NCBI GenBank assembly: GCA_020846135.1 | Contig: JADLEK010000024.1 | Coordinates: forward strand, 1-58,442 | Direction: 5' to 3' | From: Gammaproteobacteria bacterium | GTDB lineage: Bacteria; Pseudomonadota; Gammaproteobacteria; Competibacterales; Competibacteraceae | Length of the DNA stretch: 58,442 bases | Shown here: piece by piece, positions 17,367 to 27,293 of the stretch | Layout: every line of letters starts with the position of its first letter | How positions within the stretch are numbered: position 1 is the stretch's first letter | Notes under the pieces: generated by a model | Told to the model about the DNA's origin: nothing | Seen by the model: only the letters and a program-made list of their open reading frames with translations | Databases searched by the model: none | Position numbers and translations under genes: made by a program

Positions 17367-20300
17367 ATGACCGTTGATCGCACTGCTGAACTGTCTGCCC
17401 TGCTGGATCGCCGCATCCTGATTCTCGATGGCGCGATGGGCACCATGATTCAAAGCTATCATTTGCAGGAAACAGACTATCGCGGTGAACGGTTCCGCGA
17501 CTGGCCGACTGATCTCAAGGGCAATAACGATCTACTGACTCTGACTCAACCGGCGATCATTCGTGAAATCCACGCGGCTTATCTCGAAGCTGGCGCGGAT
17601 ATTATTGAAACCAATACCTTCAATTCGACTGCAGTCGCCATGCATGACTACCAAATGGAGAGTCTTGCGCCGGAATTGAACCAGGCAGCGGCGCAATTGG
17701 CGCGGCAGGTTGCTGATCAATACAGTACCCCCGACCGGCCCCGGTTTGTCGCCGGCATTCTCGGCCCTACCAACCGCACTGCCAGCCTGTCGCCGGATGT
17801 TAATAATCCCGGATTTCGCAATATCTATTTTGATGGACTGGTGGCCGCGTATACCGAAGCGACTCAGGCGCTGGTTGAAGGTGGCGTTGATATTCTACTG
17901 GTTGAAACCATCTTCGACACGCTGAATGCCAAGGCCGCGCTGTTCGCCATTCAGCAATTCTTTGAAGACACCGGCCAAAAATTGCCGGTGATGATTTCCG
18001 GTACGATTACTGATGCTTCGGGCCGCACCCTGTCAGGACAAACCACGGAAGCCTTCTGGAACTCGCTGTCGCATATCCGCCCGCTGTCCTTTGGCCTGAA
18101 TTGCGCACTGGGCGCCAAGCAATTACGTCCGTATGTCGCTGAATTATCCCGGATCGCTGATGCTTACGTTTCGGCTCACCCCAACGCCGGCCTGCCCAAT
18201 GCGTTTGGCGAATACGACGAAACGCCGGAACAAATGGCGGCCATCATCCGCGAGTTTGCCGAAAGCGGCTTGCTGAATATCGTCGGCGGTTGTTGCGGCA
18301 CTACGCCCGCGCATATCCGGGCTATCGCCGCAGCGGTACGCGATTTACCGCCGCGCCCGATTCCCGTCATTGAACCGCGTTGCCGATTAGCAGGGCTGGA
18401 ACCGCTGAATATCGGTCCGCCACTCGGCTTTATTAATATCGGCGAACGCGCCAATGTCACCGGATCAGCGGTCTTCAAGCGGCTGATTAAGGCCGGCGAC
18501 TATAACGCCGCGCTCGATATTGCCCGGCAGCAGGTCGATAACGGCGCACAGATCATTGATATCAACATGGATGAGGGAATGCTAGACTCCAAGGAGGCCA
18601 TGACCACTTTTCTCAACCTGATCGCCGCTGAACCGGACATCAGTCGGGTGCCAGTGATGCTGGACTCCTCAAAATGGGAGATCCTGGAAGCCGGGCTTAA
18701 ATGCATTCAGGGCAAGCCGGTCGTCAACTCGATCAGTATGAAAGAAGGCGAAGCCAGCTTTATTGAGCAAGCCCGGCTAGTTCACCGCTATGGCGCAGCG
18801 GTGATTGTCATGGCATTTGACGAACAGGGTCAGGCGGATACCGAGGTGCGTAAATTCGCTATTTGTGAACGGGCCTATCGGATTCTGACTGAGCAGGTCG
18901 GCTTTCCGCCCCAGGATATTATTTTTGATCCGAATATCTTTGCCATTGCGACCGGCATTGATGAGCATAATCGCTATGCGCTGGATTTCATTGCCGCTAC
19001 CCGGCGGATTAAAGCCGTATTGCCCTATGCGCTGATTTCCGGTGGCGTGTCCAATGTCTCGTTCTCCTTCCGGGGCAATACCCCGGTGCGCGAGGCGATT
19101 CATTCCGTCTTTCTTTATCATGCCATTCAGGCTGGCATGACGATGGGGATTGTCAACGCTGGGCAATTGGCGATTTACGAAGCAATTCCCCGCGATTTAC
19201 GCGACCGGGTTGAAGATGTGATTCTCGACCGTCGCCCTGATGCAACCGAACGGCTATTGGAAGTCGCCGATCAGTATAAAGAAGACTCCTCGGCATCTCC
19301 CGGTAAAGGGGTTAGCGGCGAGAGTGCCGAATGGCGATCATGGCCGGTCGCCAAGCGTCTGGAACATGCCTTAATCAAAGGGCTTGACGAGTTTATTGAA
19401 TTCGATACCGAGGAGGCCCGCCAGTGTTTTGAACGCCCCTTGCAGGTCATTGAAGGGCCGCTCATGGACGGCATGAATGTGGTTGGCGACTTGTTCGGGG
19501 CCGGAAAAATGTTTCTGCCGCAGGTAGTTAAATCAGCACGGGTGATGAAAAAATCGGTGGCCTGGCTGATTCCGTTCATTGAAGCGGGACTGGCCGGTGG
19601 TGAACGCCGTTCCAATGGTCGGCTGGTGCTGGCGACAGTCAAAGGCGATGTTCATGATATTGGTAAAAATATCGTGGGCGTCGTCCTGCAATGCAATAAC
19701 TTCGAGGTGATCGACCTCGGCGTCATGGTGCCCACTCAGAAAATTCTGGATGCGGCCATTGAACGTCAAGCCGACATGATCGGACTGTCTGGACTGATTA
19801 CTCCATCACTGGATGAAATGATCAACGTCGCCAAGGAAATGCAGCGGCAGGGATTCACTATCCCGATCCTGATTGGCGGCGCTACCACTTCCGCCATGCA
19901 TACCGCAGTCAAAATTGATCCGCAATATTCAGGCCCTGTGGTGTATGTCAAAGACGCATCGCGGGCGGTAGGCGTGGCGCAAAACCTGATCGGCGCTGAC
20001 AGCAGAGCCGACTACATCGCAAAAACCAAAGCTGATTATGTCCAGAAGCGCAAACAACACGCCAATCGCCGCAGTCGAGAACCCTTGCTGCCACTGGCGC
20101 AAGTCCGTGCGCAATCGACGATCATTGACTGGTCGGCTTATGTTCCACCCAAACCGGATTTTCTCGGCATCCGCACTTTTGAAAATTACTCATTGGCGGA
20201 ATTAGCCGAACGCATTGACTGGACGCCATTCTTTCAGGCTTGGGAATTACGCGGACGCTATCCAGCCATTTTCGACGATCCGGCACAGGGTGAACACGCC

Positions 20301-21074
20301 CGGCAGTTATTCGCTGATGCTCAGGCGATGCTGAATAAAATCGTTGCAGAAAACTGGTTAATTGCACGGGCAGTGATTGGGTTTTTTCCGGCTAATCGCA
20401 GTGGCGCTGATAACATCACCCTGTATACCGACGATAGCCGCAACCAGAATCTAATGACGCTGCACCAATTGCGGCAGCAGACGCCTAAACCGGCTGGAAA
20501 ACCTTATCGTTGCCTGGCGGACTGGATTGCCCCGCGTGAATCCAGGCTGACCGATTATCTGGGCGCATTCGCCGTCACCGCCGGGATTGGCATCGATGAA
20601 CGGGTCGCGGAATTTGAGCGGGCGCATGATGACTACAGCGCGATTCTGCTCAAGGCGCTGGCGGATCGATTAGCGGAAGCCTTCGCTGAGCGATTGCATG
20701 AACGGGTCCGACGGGAGTTCTGGGGTTATGCGGCGAATGAAACCCTCAGTAATGACGATCTGATCGCCGAAAACTATCGCGGGATTCGTCCGGCTCCCGG
20801 CTATCCGGCCTGTCCTGATCACACTGAAAAAGCGCAACTCTGGCAATTGCTCGATGTTGACCACCAGGCTGGAATTCATTTAACCGAAAACTTCGCCATG
20901 ACCCCAACTGCGGCAGTCAGCGGCTGGTATTTCAGCCATCCCGAAGCGCGCTATTTTGGCATAGGCCGAGTGGATCGGGATCAGGTAGCTGATTATGCTC
21001 AGCGCAAAGGGTGGACCATGGCTGAAGCGGAGAAATGGCTGGCGCCGAATCTGGGCTATGAGCCGGAGGAATAA
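17367..21074 (+). CDS. metH: cobalamin-dependent methionine synthase
   Basis: Transfers a methyl group from 5-methyl-tetrahydrofolate through B12 to homocysteine. ATG 17367 is preferred over a TTG two codons earlier; length is 1235. Domains in order: homocysteine-binding barrel with zinc Cys246, Cys309 and Cys310 (GLNCALG, GGCCGTT); pterin-binding barrel (about 350-620); B12-binding domain with DVHDIG, in which His763 is the cobalt ligand; and the C-terminal reactivation domain ([21 protein letters not shown]). All key residues are present, so the enzyme should be active. It depends on cobalamin, consistent with the B12 genes 4.6 kb downstream. A methyltransferase gene follows 15 bp later. 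Confidence 0.98.
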   Translation: MTVDRTAELSALLDRRILILDGAMGTMIQSYHLQETDYRGERFRDWPTDLKGNNDLLTLTQPAIIREIHAAYLEAGADIIETNTFNSTAVAMHDYQMESLAPELNQAAAQLARQVADQYSTPDRPRFVAGILGPTNRTASLSPDVNNPGFRNIYFDGLVAAYTEATQALVEGGVDILLVETIFDTLNAKAALFAIQQFFEDTGQKLPVMISGTITDASGRTLSGQTTEAFWNSLSHIRPLSFGLNCALGAKQLRPYVAELSRIADAYVSAHPNAGLPNAFGEYDETPEQMAAIIREFAESGLLNIVGGCCGTTPAHIRAIAAAVRDLPPRPIPVIEPRCRLAGLEPLNIGPPLGFINIGERANVTGSAVFKRLIKAGDYNAALDIARQQVDNGAQIIDINMDEGMLDSKEAMTTFLNLIAAEPDISRVPVMLDSSKWEILEAGLKCIQGKPVVNSISMKEGEASFIEQARLVHRYGAAVIVMAFDEQGQADTEVRKFAICERAYRILTEQVGFPPQDIIFDPNIFAIATGIDEHNRYALDFIAATRRIKAVLPYALISGGVSNVSFSFRGNTPVREAIHSVFLYHAIQAGMTMGIVNAGQLAIYEAIPRDLRDRVEDVILDRRPDATERLLEVADQYKEDSSASPGKGVSGESAEWRSWPVAKRLEHALIKGLDEFIEFDTEEARQCFERPLQVIEGPLMDGMNVVGDLFGAGKMFLPQVVKSARVMKKSVAWLIPFIEAGLAGGERRSNGRLVLATVKGDVHDIGKNIVGVVLQCNNFEVIDLGVMVPTQKILDAAIERQADMIGLSGLITPSLDEMINVAKEMQRQGFTIPILIGGATTSAMHTAVKIDPQYSGPVVYVKDASRAVGVAQNLIGADSRADYIAKTKADYVQKRKQHANRRSREPLLPLAQVRAQSTIIDWSAYVPPKPDFLGIRTFENYSLAELAERIDWTPFFQAWELRGRYPAIFDDPAQGEHARQLFADAQAMLNKIVAENWLIARAVIGFFPANRSGADNITLYTDDSRNQNLMTLHQLRQQTPKPAGKPYRCLADWIAPRESRLTDYLGAFAVTAGIGIDERVAEFERAHDDYSAILLKALADRLAEAFAERLHERVRREFWGYAANETLSNDDLIAENYRGIRPAPGYPACPDHTEKAQLWQLLDVDHQAGIHLTENFAMTPTAAVSGWYFSHPEARYFGIGRVDRDQVADYAQRKGWTMAEAEKWLAPNLGYEPEE

Positions 21075-21089
21075 GGTTAAAAGCTGCAA

Positions 21090-22241
21090 ATGGTTCAGTT
21101 TCCGTCATTACCCGATGCGGTCAGGGCGCATTATGAACAGTACGTCTATCCGCAATTCCCACTCTGGGCTTCGGTAAAAATCTGCGATACCTACGCCCTC
21201 AATCTGGATGCTTGGTGGGCGTGGTTTAATGGCGAAAAACTGCCTGAACAGGAACAAAAAATTCTGCTGGCGGGATGCGGCAGTTTTTCGCCTTATCCCA
21301 CTGCGATTGCTAACCCGGCAGCGCAAATCACTGCGCTGGATCTGTCGAACGCCAATCTGCGCAGAGCTAAACTGCATAACTGGATGCATGGTTATTTCAA
21401 GGTGGATTTTATCCAGGGCGATATAACCAGCGCGCCAGATTTGGATTCCTTAAAAGGCCAGCGCTTTCACTTTATTGATTGCTACGGGGTTTTGCACCAT
21501 ATTCCTGATGTCATCGCTGCGCTGAATGCTCTGCATTCCCTGTTGAAAACCGGTGGGTTGCTGCGAATCATGGTTTACAGCCAAGGAGCGCGGCGATCGG
21601 CTCAGGCGATTAGAACTGCGCTGCGAATGCTCGGCGTTCATACCCTGAGTGAACTCAAGCGACTGTGTCGGAAAGCGCCGGATGGGAGTCGGTTTAGGGA
21701 TTATCTGGACGCCACGCCGGAAGCTGACTTTGATTCAGGACTGGCCGATCTATTTCTGCATCCTTATGCAAGAACTTATACTTTGGAACAGTTGCTGGAA
21801 ACCTTGGAAGCGACTAGTTTTGAACCGCTAAAATTTATTCACTGGGGGGCGCTACCTGACATTGCTAGTGAGATTAAAAGAGTGCAGAAAATTGAAAAAA
21901 GCAACGAATTTTTCACTAATTTTATTCTGTTTACTGGCCGTAAAAATGATGCAGAAATTCGAGCAGAATGGCAGCGCATTAAAAGCCGGAAAGACCCCAT
22001 GATTGCCCTGAATCCAGTCATCCAGCGTTCTCTACCCCGATTACCGTTCATCCCTTTAAACCCTGAACCAAAACTGGGATTTACCAATCCAGCCATTACT
22101 TTAAAAAGTCAGCGACTGCTTGCCCGATTCAGAACCCCCGTCAGAAAATCGGCGCTTAAACCCGCTGACTGCAATCAGGTAGAACAGTATTTGCAAGCCC
22201 TGTTTTTAATCGAAATGGCTTCACCGAGTCTATCGCTATAA
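21090..22241 (+). CDS. class I SAM-dependent methyltransferase, substrate unknown
   Basis: A 383-residue protein with a Rossmann methyltransferase core: motif I ILLAGCGSFSPYP (about 59-71), the acidic post-I residue in ITALDLS, and DCYGVLHHIPD near motif IV. The N-terminal 55 residues (HYEQYVYPQFPLW) and the Arg/Pro-rich C-terminal 100 residues lie outside the core. I do not recognise the subfamily; related proteins are often called methyltransferase domain 12 proteins. Codon use is somewhat more AT-rich than in neighbouring rluD. It sits tightly between metH and rluD (15 and 14 bp gaps, with AAGGAA before rluD), so it is probably in the same operon. A small-molecule or protein substrate is equally possible. 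Confidence 0.82.
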   Translation: MVQFPSLPDAVRAHYEQYVYPQFPLWASVKICDTYALNLDAWWAWFNGEKLPEQEQKILLAGCGSFSPYPTAIANPAAQITALDLSNANLRRAKLHNWMHGYFKVDFIQGDITSAPDLDSLKGQRFHFIDCYGVLHHIPDVIAALNALHSLLKTGGLLRIMVYSQGARRSAQAIRTALRMLGVHTLSELKRLCRKAPDGSRFRDYLDATPEADFDSGLADLFLHPYARTYTLEQLLETLEATSFEPLKFIHWGALPDIASEIKRVQKIEKSNEFFTNFILFTGRKNDAEIRAEWQRIKSRKDPMIALNPVIQRSLPRLPFIPLNPEPKLGFTNPAITLKSQRLLARFRTPVRKSALKPADCNQVEQYLQALFLIEMASPSLSL

Positions 22242-22255
22242 GGAATTAACCGGTA

Positions 22256-23215
22256 ATGAATACCGAACGGATCGCCTGCGAAATCCCGCTTGCCTGTGCC
22301 GGTCTGCGACTGGATCAGGCGCTGGCGGAATTGTTGCCGAGCTACTCCCGCAACCGGTTGCAGCAATGGCTCAAGGCGGGGCAATTGCGGGTGGATGGGC
22401 AGATCCGCCGGCCCCGCGATCCGGTGGTCGGCGGCGAAATGGTCTGTGGCGAATGGCTGCTGGCGGTTGAAACCGAGGCCATCGCCCAGGATATTCCGCT
22501 GGTTCTCTGTTACGAAGACGCTGATTTGCTGGTGATCAATAAACCGGCAGGACTGGTTGTCCATCCCGCCGCCGGCAACCGCGATGGCACATTGCTCAAT
22601 GCCCTGCTGCATCACGATCCGACACTGGCGCACCTGCCTCGCGCCGGGCTGGTGCATCGGCTGGACAAGGAAACCACCGGGCTGCTGGTGGTAGCGCGGA
22701 GTCTGCGAGCGCATACCGCGCTGGTGGCGCAGTTGCAGGCGCGCCAGATCGAGCGGGAATATCTGGCGGTAGCTAATGGCCTGCCGGTCGCGGGCGGCGT
22801 GGTCAATGCGCCGATTGGTCGGCACCCGGTGGATCGGCAGCGAATGGCGGTAACGCCCGGCGGCAAACCGGCGGTGACTCATTATCGGGTGGAGCGCCGA
22901 TTTCGCGCCCATACCCTGCTGCAAGTCCGACTGGAAACCGGACGCACCCATCAGATTCGGGTCCACCTGGCCCATAATCGCCTGCCGTTGCTGGGCGATC
23001 CGGTGTATGGCGGGCGGATGCGGATTCCGCCGGGAGCATCACCGCGCTGCATCGAGGCGATTCAGCAGTTTCGCCGGCAGGCATTACACGCCGGGCGACT
23101 GGCGCTGATTCATCCCGCCCGTGATGAACGGTTGGAATGGCGGGCGGAACCGCCGCCCGACATGGCTGAGTTGCTGGCGATTCTGACCGAAGATGTGGAG
23201 GGTTGCCATGAGTGA
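22256..23215 (+). CDS. rluD: 23S rRNA pseudouridine 1911/1915/1917 synthase
   Basis: Makes the helix-69 pseudouridines of 23S rRNA needed for normal 50S function. An S4 RNA-binding domain (about 15-75) precedes the RluA-type catalytic domain with HRLDKETTG, where Asp137 is the nucleophile, and RTHQIRVHLA toward the C-terminus. Length 319 is usual. The choice over RluC is based on similarity to RluD-type N- and C-termini and on the pgeF neighbour; the rluC paralogue is at 45500. bamD, often next to rluD in gammaproteobacteria, is not here. Confidence 0.92.
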   Translation: MNTERIACEIPLACAGLRLDQALAELLPSYSRNRLQQWLKAGQLRVDGQIRRPRDPVVGGEMVCGEWLLAVETEAIAQDIPLVLCYEDADLLVINKPAGLVVHPAAGNRDGTLLNALLHHDPTLAHLPRAGLVHRLDKETTGLLVVARSLRAHTALVAQLQARQIEREYLAVANGLPVAGGVVNAPIGRHPVDRQRMAVTPGGKPAVTHYRVERRFRAHTLLQVRLETGRTHQIRVHLAHNRLPLLGDPVYGGRMRIPPGASPRCIEAIQQFRRQALHAGRLALIHPARDERLEWRAEPPPDMAELLAILTEDVEGCHE

Positions 23216-23960
23216 GCTACGCCCCGAAATGCTCATCGTTCCCGACTGGCCAGCGCCGGTTGCGGTGCGGGCGGTGAGTACGACCCGACTCGGCGGCGTT
23301 AGTCTCCCGCCGTATGCCGAACTGAACCTGGCCGGGCATGTCGGCGATCAGCCAGAGCATGTTGCTGAAAATCGGCGGCGGTTGGCGTGGACCGCCGGAT
23401 TGCCCGCCGAACCGGCCTGGCTGGATCAGGTGCATGGTACGGTCGTGGTCGCTGCCGAAACGGTGAGTTCGCCCATCGCTGCCGATGCCGCCTGGACCAG
23501 CCAGCCAGGTCGGCCCTGCGTGGTGATGACCGCGGATTGTTTGCCGGTGCTGTTCTGCGACCGGTCAGGAACAGTAGTGGCTGCAGTTCACGCCGGCTGG
23601 CGCGGACTGGCTGGTGGAGTGATTGCGGCAACAGTAAAACAGTTGGGAAAAACGCCGGCGGAACTGCTGGCCTGGCTGGGACCGGCGATTGGCCCGACTG
23701 CGTTCGAGGTGGGTGAAGAAGTTCGCGCCGCCTTTCTGGCGCTGGATGCCGGGAACGTCGCCGATTTTCGCCCTTCACCCGCCGGGCGCTGGCTGGCCGA
23801 TCTGTATGGACTGGCGCGGCGACAACTCCAAGGTTTGGGCATGACCGCAATTTACGGCGGCGATTACTGCACTTTCAGCGACCCGGCGCGCTTCTTTTCC
23901 TATCGCCGCGAGCAGCAGACCGGGCGGATAGCCAGTCTGATCTGGCTGGAGAAAGTATAA
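23208..23960 (+). CDS. pgeF: peptidoglycan editing factor / multicopper polyphenol oxidase family
   Basis: Family formerly YfiH. In E. coli it removes wrongly incorporated amino acids from UDP-MurNAc peptides, and related proteins act as purine nucleoside phosphorylases or oxidases. ATG 23208 has GGAGG upstream and gives 250 residues; the gene overlaps the end of rluD by 8 bp, so translation is coupled. The active-site pattern is present: MTADCLPVLF (Cys ligand) followed by AAVHAGWRGLAGG (His ligand). The rluD-pgeF pairing is conserved in many gammaproteobacteria. Confidence 0.93.
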   Translation: MSELRPEMLIVPDWPAPVAVRAVSTTRLGGVSLPPYAELNLAGHVGDQPEHVAENRRRLAWTAGLPAEPAWLDQVHGTVVVAAETVSSPIAADAAWTSQPGRPCVVMTADCLPVLFCDRSGTVVAAVHAGWRGLAGGVIAATVKQLGKTPAELLAWLGPAIGPTAFEVGEEVRAAFLALDAGNVADFRPSPAGRWLADLYGLARRQLQGLGMTAIYGGDYCTFSDPARFFSYRREQQTGRIASLIWLEKV

Positions 23961-24085
23961 AAGTTGTCAACCGTTCCGCCATATCGTAACCTTGCGCTAT
24001 CAGCCTTACTGACCAATCCCGCGTTTTAGGAATGCTGCAATCACCTCCCTCCTAATCCCGAAAAACAACCTGAAGGAGATTTGAC

Positions 24086-24811
24086 ATGCCCCTGACCAAT
24101 CGTCTTGCCGCCGAATTCATCGGTACGCTCTGGCTGGTGCTGGGCGGCTGTGGCAGCGCCGTACTGGCCGCCGCCTTCCCCAGCGGCGATCCTACCAATC
24201 CTTTCGGCATCGCCTTCGTGGGCGTAGCGCTGGCTTTCGGTCTCACCGTGCTGACTATGGCCTATGCCATCGGCCACATTTCCGGTTGTCACCTGAACCC
24301 GGCGGTTTCGGTAGGGCTATGGGCGGGCGGACGCTTTCCAGCTTCCGATCTGGGTCCCTACATCATCGCCCAGGTGCTGGGCGGTCTGGCCGGCGCGACG
24401 ATCATCTATCTGATCGCCGCCGGTAAACCGGGCTTTGACGTGGTAGCGAGCGGCTTCGCCGCCAACGGCTTTGGCGAACACTCACCAGGCAAATACGGGC
24501 TAAGCGCCGCCATCGTTTCCGAAATCACGATGACCTTCATGTTCCTGATCGTGATTCTCGGCGCGACCCACAAGAACACCCCCACCGGCTTTGCGCCGAT
24601 TGCGATTGGTCTGTGCCTGACCCTGATTCATTTGATCAGCATCCCGGTCACCAACACCTCGGTCAATCCGGCCCGCAGCACCAGCCAGGCGATCTTTGTC
24701 GGCGGCTGGGCCTTACAACAACTGTGGCTGTTCTGGGTGATGCCGATCGTCGGCGCCGCTGCCGCCGGGTTCTTCCATCGCTGGATGGCGAACGACCATC
24801 CTTCGGCCTGA
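24086..24811 (+). CDS. aqpZ: aquaporin Z
   Basis: Water channel of the inner membrane, 241 residues with six predicted membrane helices. Both NPA motifs are present, HLNPAVSVG and SVNPARS, the second followed by the Arg of the selectivity filter. The start is supported by AAGGAG with short spacing. It is a single gene with a terminator-like hairpin immediately after it. Confidence 0.96.
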   Translation: MPLTNRLAAEFIGTLWLVLGGCGSAVLAAAFPSGDPTNPFGIAFVGVALAFGLTVLTMAYAIGHISGCHLNPAVSVGLWAGGRFPASDLGPYIIAQVLGGLAGATIIYLIAAGKPGFDVVASGFAANGFGEHSPGKYGLSAAIVSEITMTFMFLIVILGATHKNTPTGFAPIAIGLCLTLIHLISIPVTNTSVNPARSTSQAIFVGGWALQQLWLFWVMPIVGAAAAGFFHRWMANDHPSA

Positions 24812-24821
24812 TTCTGCCCCA

Positions 24822-24852
24822 TGACGGCGGATGCTTCCCAAGTCCGCCGTCA
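24822..24852. terminator. terminator-like hairpin between convergent aqpZ and the Uma2 gene
   Basis: TGACGGCGGA (24822-24831) and TCCGCCGTCA (24843-24852) pair perfectly over 10 bp with an 11-base loop. The right arm includes the stop codon of the leftward Uma2 gene. There is no long T-tract, so termination efficiency is uncertain. Confidence 0.6.
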
Positions 24853-25557
24853 GTCTCCCCGCAATTCCCGCAAGCGCGCCTCCAGTTCTGCTATCCGGGC
24901 TTCAGCCGCCTGACGTAGCGCCATCTCCCGCGCCGCCACTCTCTCCGCTTCCCGCCGGGCCTGTTCGGTTTGCCGATGGTTCAGCAGCCGTTGTTGAGTG
25001 TGGGGGTCGTAAAAGTGGAACTCGCCCTTTTCGAGGCGCAGATCCAAATCCAGCACCGCGCTATGCAGGCTGAATCCGCCAGGTACCGTTTTGGCTGCGC
25101 GTAGCGGCCAGTAATTGCCCTCGATAAGCTGCAAGCCTTGCAGTTGGGGGTCCAGATAATCGCCGGTCGAGTCGTATTGCCAGTATTCGCGGACTCCGAG
25201 AAAGGCATAGATGCCGCGCTTGGCTCCCTGATCTTCGCCGCGGGTGCTTTTGGAGGGGATTTCAAGGGCAAAATCAGGCCCCTTGGGTTCGTTCCAGAGC
25301 TTGTAGGAAGGCCGGTCATGGTTGGGAGCGCCGATCACCACGAACGTATCCGGCGCGATCACCGCTTTGGGATTGCCCTCCTCGTAGTAGATAAACAGGT
25401 TGCCGGGAACATAAACGTCGTTCCGTTGCTGAAAGTGGAGGCGCAATGCTTCCACGGCGTACATGAGGTATTCACGCTGAAAATCGCTTTCCGCCATGGG
25501 AAGTCCATCGCTGTCAGGGTAAACAGGTCCGATTAAAGGAAAGGCATAAGCAGACAT
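24850..25557 (-). CDS. Uma2-family PD-(D/E)XK endonuclease-like protein
   Basis: Member of the Uma2 (DUF820) family, which has a restriction-endonuclease-like fold but no established role; it is abundant in cyanobacteria and some proteobacteria. ATG 25557 is chosen because GGAGGG precedes it; this gives 235 residues. Core pattern: IAPDTFVV, then GPDFALEIPSKST, with the E-x-P-S active-site strand, then KRGIYAFLGVREYWQYD. The last 45 residues form an Ala/Glu/Arg-rich coiled coil (EARIAELEARLREL), common in this family. A second, frameshifted Uma2 gene lies at 43860-44461. Confidence 0.88.
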   Translation of the reverse strand: MSAYAFPLIGPVYPDSDGLPMAESDFQREYLMYAVEALRLHFQQRNDVYVPGNLFIYYEEGNPKAVIAPDTFVVIGAPNHDRPSYKLWNEPKGPDFALEIPSKSTRGEDQGAKRGIYAFLGVREYWQYDSTGDYLDPQLQGLQLIEGNYWPLRAAKTVPGGFSLHSAVLDLDLRLEKGEFHFYDPHTQQRLLNHRQTEQARREAERVAAREMALRQAAEARIAELEARLRELRGD

Positions 25558-25693
25558 GTCGCGCCCTCCGCGGCCAAAGGTCTTGAAGCCAAAGGTTACA
25601 CCATCACTATTTCCATACCTATTCCAGATTTTGGCGGCGACTGTGGCCAGTCTGTACAATGCTGGAAATCCGCCCTAACGACCCTCATTCGCA

Positions 25694-26560
25694 ATGATTT
25701 TACCCGCAGATTCCCCGCCCGCTGTCCTGCTGATCGGCCACGGCACCCGCCGTGCCGCCGGCGTTGCTGAATTTCATCAACTGGCCGAACAGCTCCGCCA
25801 GGCGCTGCCCGAGCGAAAGTGCCTGAGCGGGTTTCTGGAGTTGGTCGATCCCAGCGTACCCGAGGCGCTGGAAACCCTGTGGCAGGAAGGATTCCGCCGG
25901 ATCACCGCCCTGCCGGCGCTGCTGTTGGCCGCCGGTCATATCAAGAACGACATTCCGGTGATTCTCAACGCCTTTCAGGCGGAGCATCCGGGGCTGGAAA
26001 TTACTTTCGGCGCGGATTTGGGCATTCACCCGAAGCTGTTGCAGGTTGCCCGCGCACGGATCGAGAGCATCGAGGCGCAGTTCGGATCAGGTTATGACCG
26101 GCAGGACACATTGCTGCTCGTCATCGGACGCGGCGGTTCCGATCCCGACGCCAACTCCAGCATCAGCAAAATCACCCGGCTATTATGGGAAGGGATAGGC
26201 TTTGGCTGGGCGGAAACCGCTTATACCGCAGTCGCCGCGCCGCTGATGGCCGAAGCGCTGGAACGGACCCATCGACTCGGGTTCAAGCGGCTGATCGTCT
26301 TTCCGTACCTGCTCTTCACTGGCCGGCTGGTTGAGCAGGTCAACGCCACGGTCGAGGCTTACCAAAGCCGACATGCCGAGGTTCAGGCCGTGGTTGCGCC
26401 GTATTTGAATGTACATCCGCTGATCGTTGAGACGTTCCTGGAACGGTTGGCGGAAGCCGAACGCGGTGAAGCGCGGATGAACTGCCAGTTCTGCGCCTAT
26501 CGGACGCCCATCGTCGGCCGCGAGAATTGGCAGGGAGCGCCGCAAACCGCGGATGATTGA
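25694..26560 (+). CDS. cbiX: sirohydrochlorin cobaltochelatase (long CbiX type)
   Basis: Inserts cobalt into sirohydrochlorin at the start of the anaerobic-type cobalamin pathway. The 288-residue protein has two chelatase half-domains: the first has GHGTRR with metal-ligand His16 and AGHIKNDIP, the second RGGSDPDANSS and FPYLLFTGRL. A C-terminal Cys-containing tail (NCQFCAYRTP) is like the extension seen in long CbiX proteins. It is the first gene of a four-gene cobalamin run; cobH follows after 85 bp holding a short repeat. No cobalamin riboswitch is visible in the 136 bp upstream. Confidence 0.94.
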   Translation: MILPADSPPAVLLIGHGTRRAAGVAEFHQLAEQLRQALPERKCLSGFLELVDPSVPEALETLWQEGFRRITALPALLLAAGHIKNDIPVILNAFQAEHPGLEITFGADLGIHPKLLQVARARIESIEAQFGSGYDRQDTLLLVIGRGGSDPDANSSISKITRLLWEGIGFGWAETAYTAVAAPLMAEALERTHRLGFKRLIVFPYLLFTGRLVEQVNATVEAYQSRHAEVQAVVAPYLNVHPLIVETFLERLAEAERGEARMNCQFCAYRTPIVGRENWQGAPQTADD

Positions 26561-26591
26561 GGATTACGGCCGCAAGGCGGAGGAACTAGCG

Positions 26592-26633
26592 TCTCGCCTT
26601 TTGCCTTTAACCTTTCGCCTTTAACCTTTCACC
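26592..26633. repeat. short tandem repeat of CCTTTAACCTTTCG-like units
   Basis: The cbiX-cobH gap contains successive copies of (G)CCTTT followed by TAA, CG or CA (GCCTTTTGCCTTTAACCTTT and so on). A similar stretch in opposite orientation occurs at about 55801-55828 upstream of the TPR lipoprotein, so it is a dispersed motif. Confidence 0.65.
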
Positions 26634-26645
26634 TCTGGAGCCGCC

Positions 26646-27293
26646 ATGCCCCGCTTTGACTACCTCCGCGATCCTGACGAAATCGAACGCCAGTCGTTTG
26701 TCCAGATTCGCCAGTTGACTGATTTGTCCCGTTTCGATGCCAATCAACAGCAGGTCGCGATGCGGCTGGTACACACCGCCGGCGATCCCGACATCGTTCA
26801 CGATCTCCAGTTCAGCCCCGGTGCGGTCGAAGCCGGACTTGCGGCGCTGGCCCAAAGCGCCGACGTGTTATGCGACATCGAAATGGTGAGCCACGGTGTC
26901 AGCAAGCGCTATTTGCGCGGCCAAGTGAGGTGCTTCCTGAATGCTCCGGAGGTTGCTGACCGCGCCCGTCAGTTGGGCGAAACCCGGACGATGGCGGCGA
27001 TGACGGAATGGCCGCTGCACATGGTCGGCAATATCGTCGCCATCGGTAATGCCCCAACTGCGCTGTTCCGGCTGCTGGAATTGCTGGACGGCGGCGCGCC
27101 TCGTCCGGCGCTGATCATCGGGATGCCGGTCGGCTTCATCAATGCTGCGGAATCCAAGCAGGCGTTGTGGGAAATCGCCGCCAGCGAGTTTGAAACCCCG
27201 TGCATCACCCTGTTAGGCCGACGCGGCGGCAGCAGCCTCGCGGCGGCGACCTTGAATGCGTTAGCGCGAATGGCCAACGGGATTCGGTTCTAA
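26646..27293 (+). CDS. cobH: precorrin-8X/cobalt-precorrin-8 methylmutase
   Basis: Moves the C11 methyl group to C12 to give hydrogenobyrinate or cobyrinate. The 215-residue protein has the catalytic His43 in RLVHTAGDPD and the conserved IIGMPVGFINAAESK toward the C-terminus. A CTGGAG ribosome site precedes the ATG. The stop codon shares a base with the start of cobL (TAATG), implying translational coupling. It is named cbiC in the cobalt-early pathway, which the adjacent cbiX suggests is used here. Confidence 0.95.
   Translation: MPRFDYLRDPDEIERQSFVQIRQLTDLSRFDANQQQVAMRLVHTAGDPDIVHDLQFSPGAVEAGLAALAQSADVLCDIEMVSHGVSKRYLRGQVRCFLNAPEVADRARQLGETRTMAAMTEWPLHMVGNIVAIGNAPTALFRLLELLDGGAPRPALIIGMPVGFINAAESKQALWEIAASEFETPCITLLGRRGGSSLAAATLNALARMANGIRF

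Noticed and set aside
25558..25693. Cobalamin riboswitch before cbiX
   Set aside because: Too short, and no B12-box-like sequence could be seen on either strand.
26592..26633. CRISPR-like array before cobH
   Set aside because: Units are only about 7-14 bp and contiguous, with no spacers; a simple tandem repeat.
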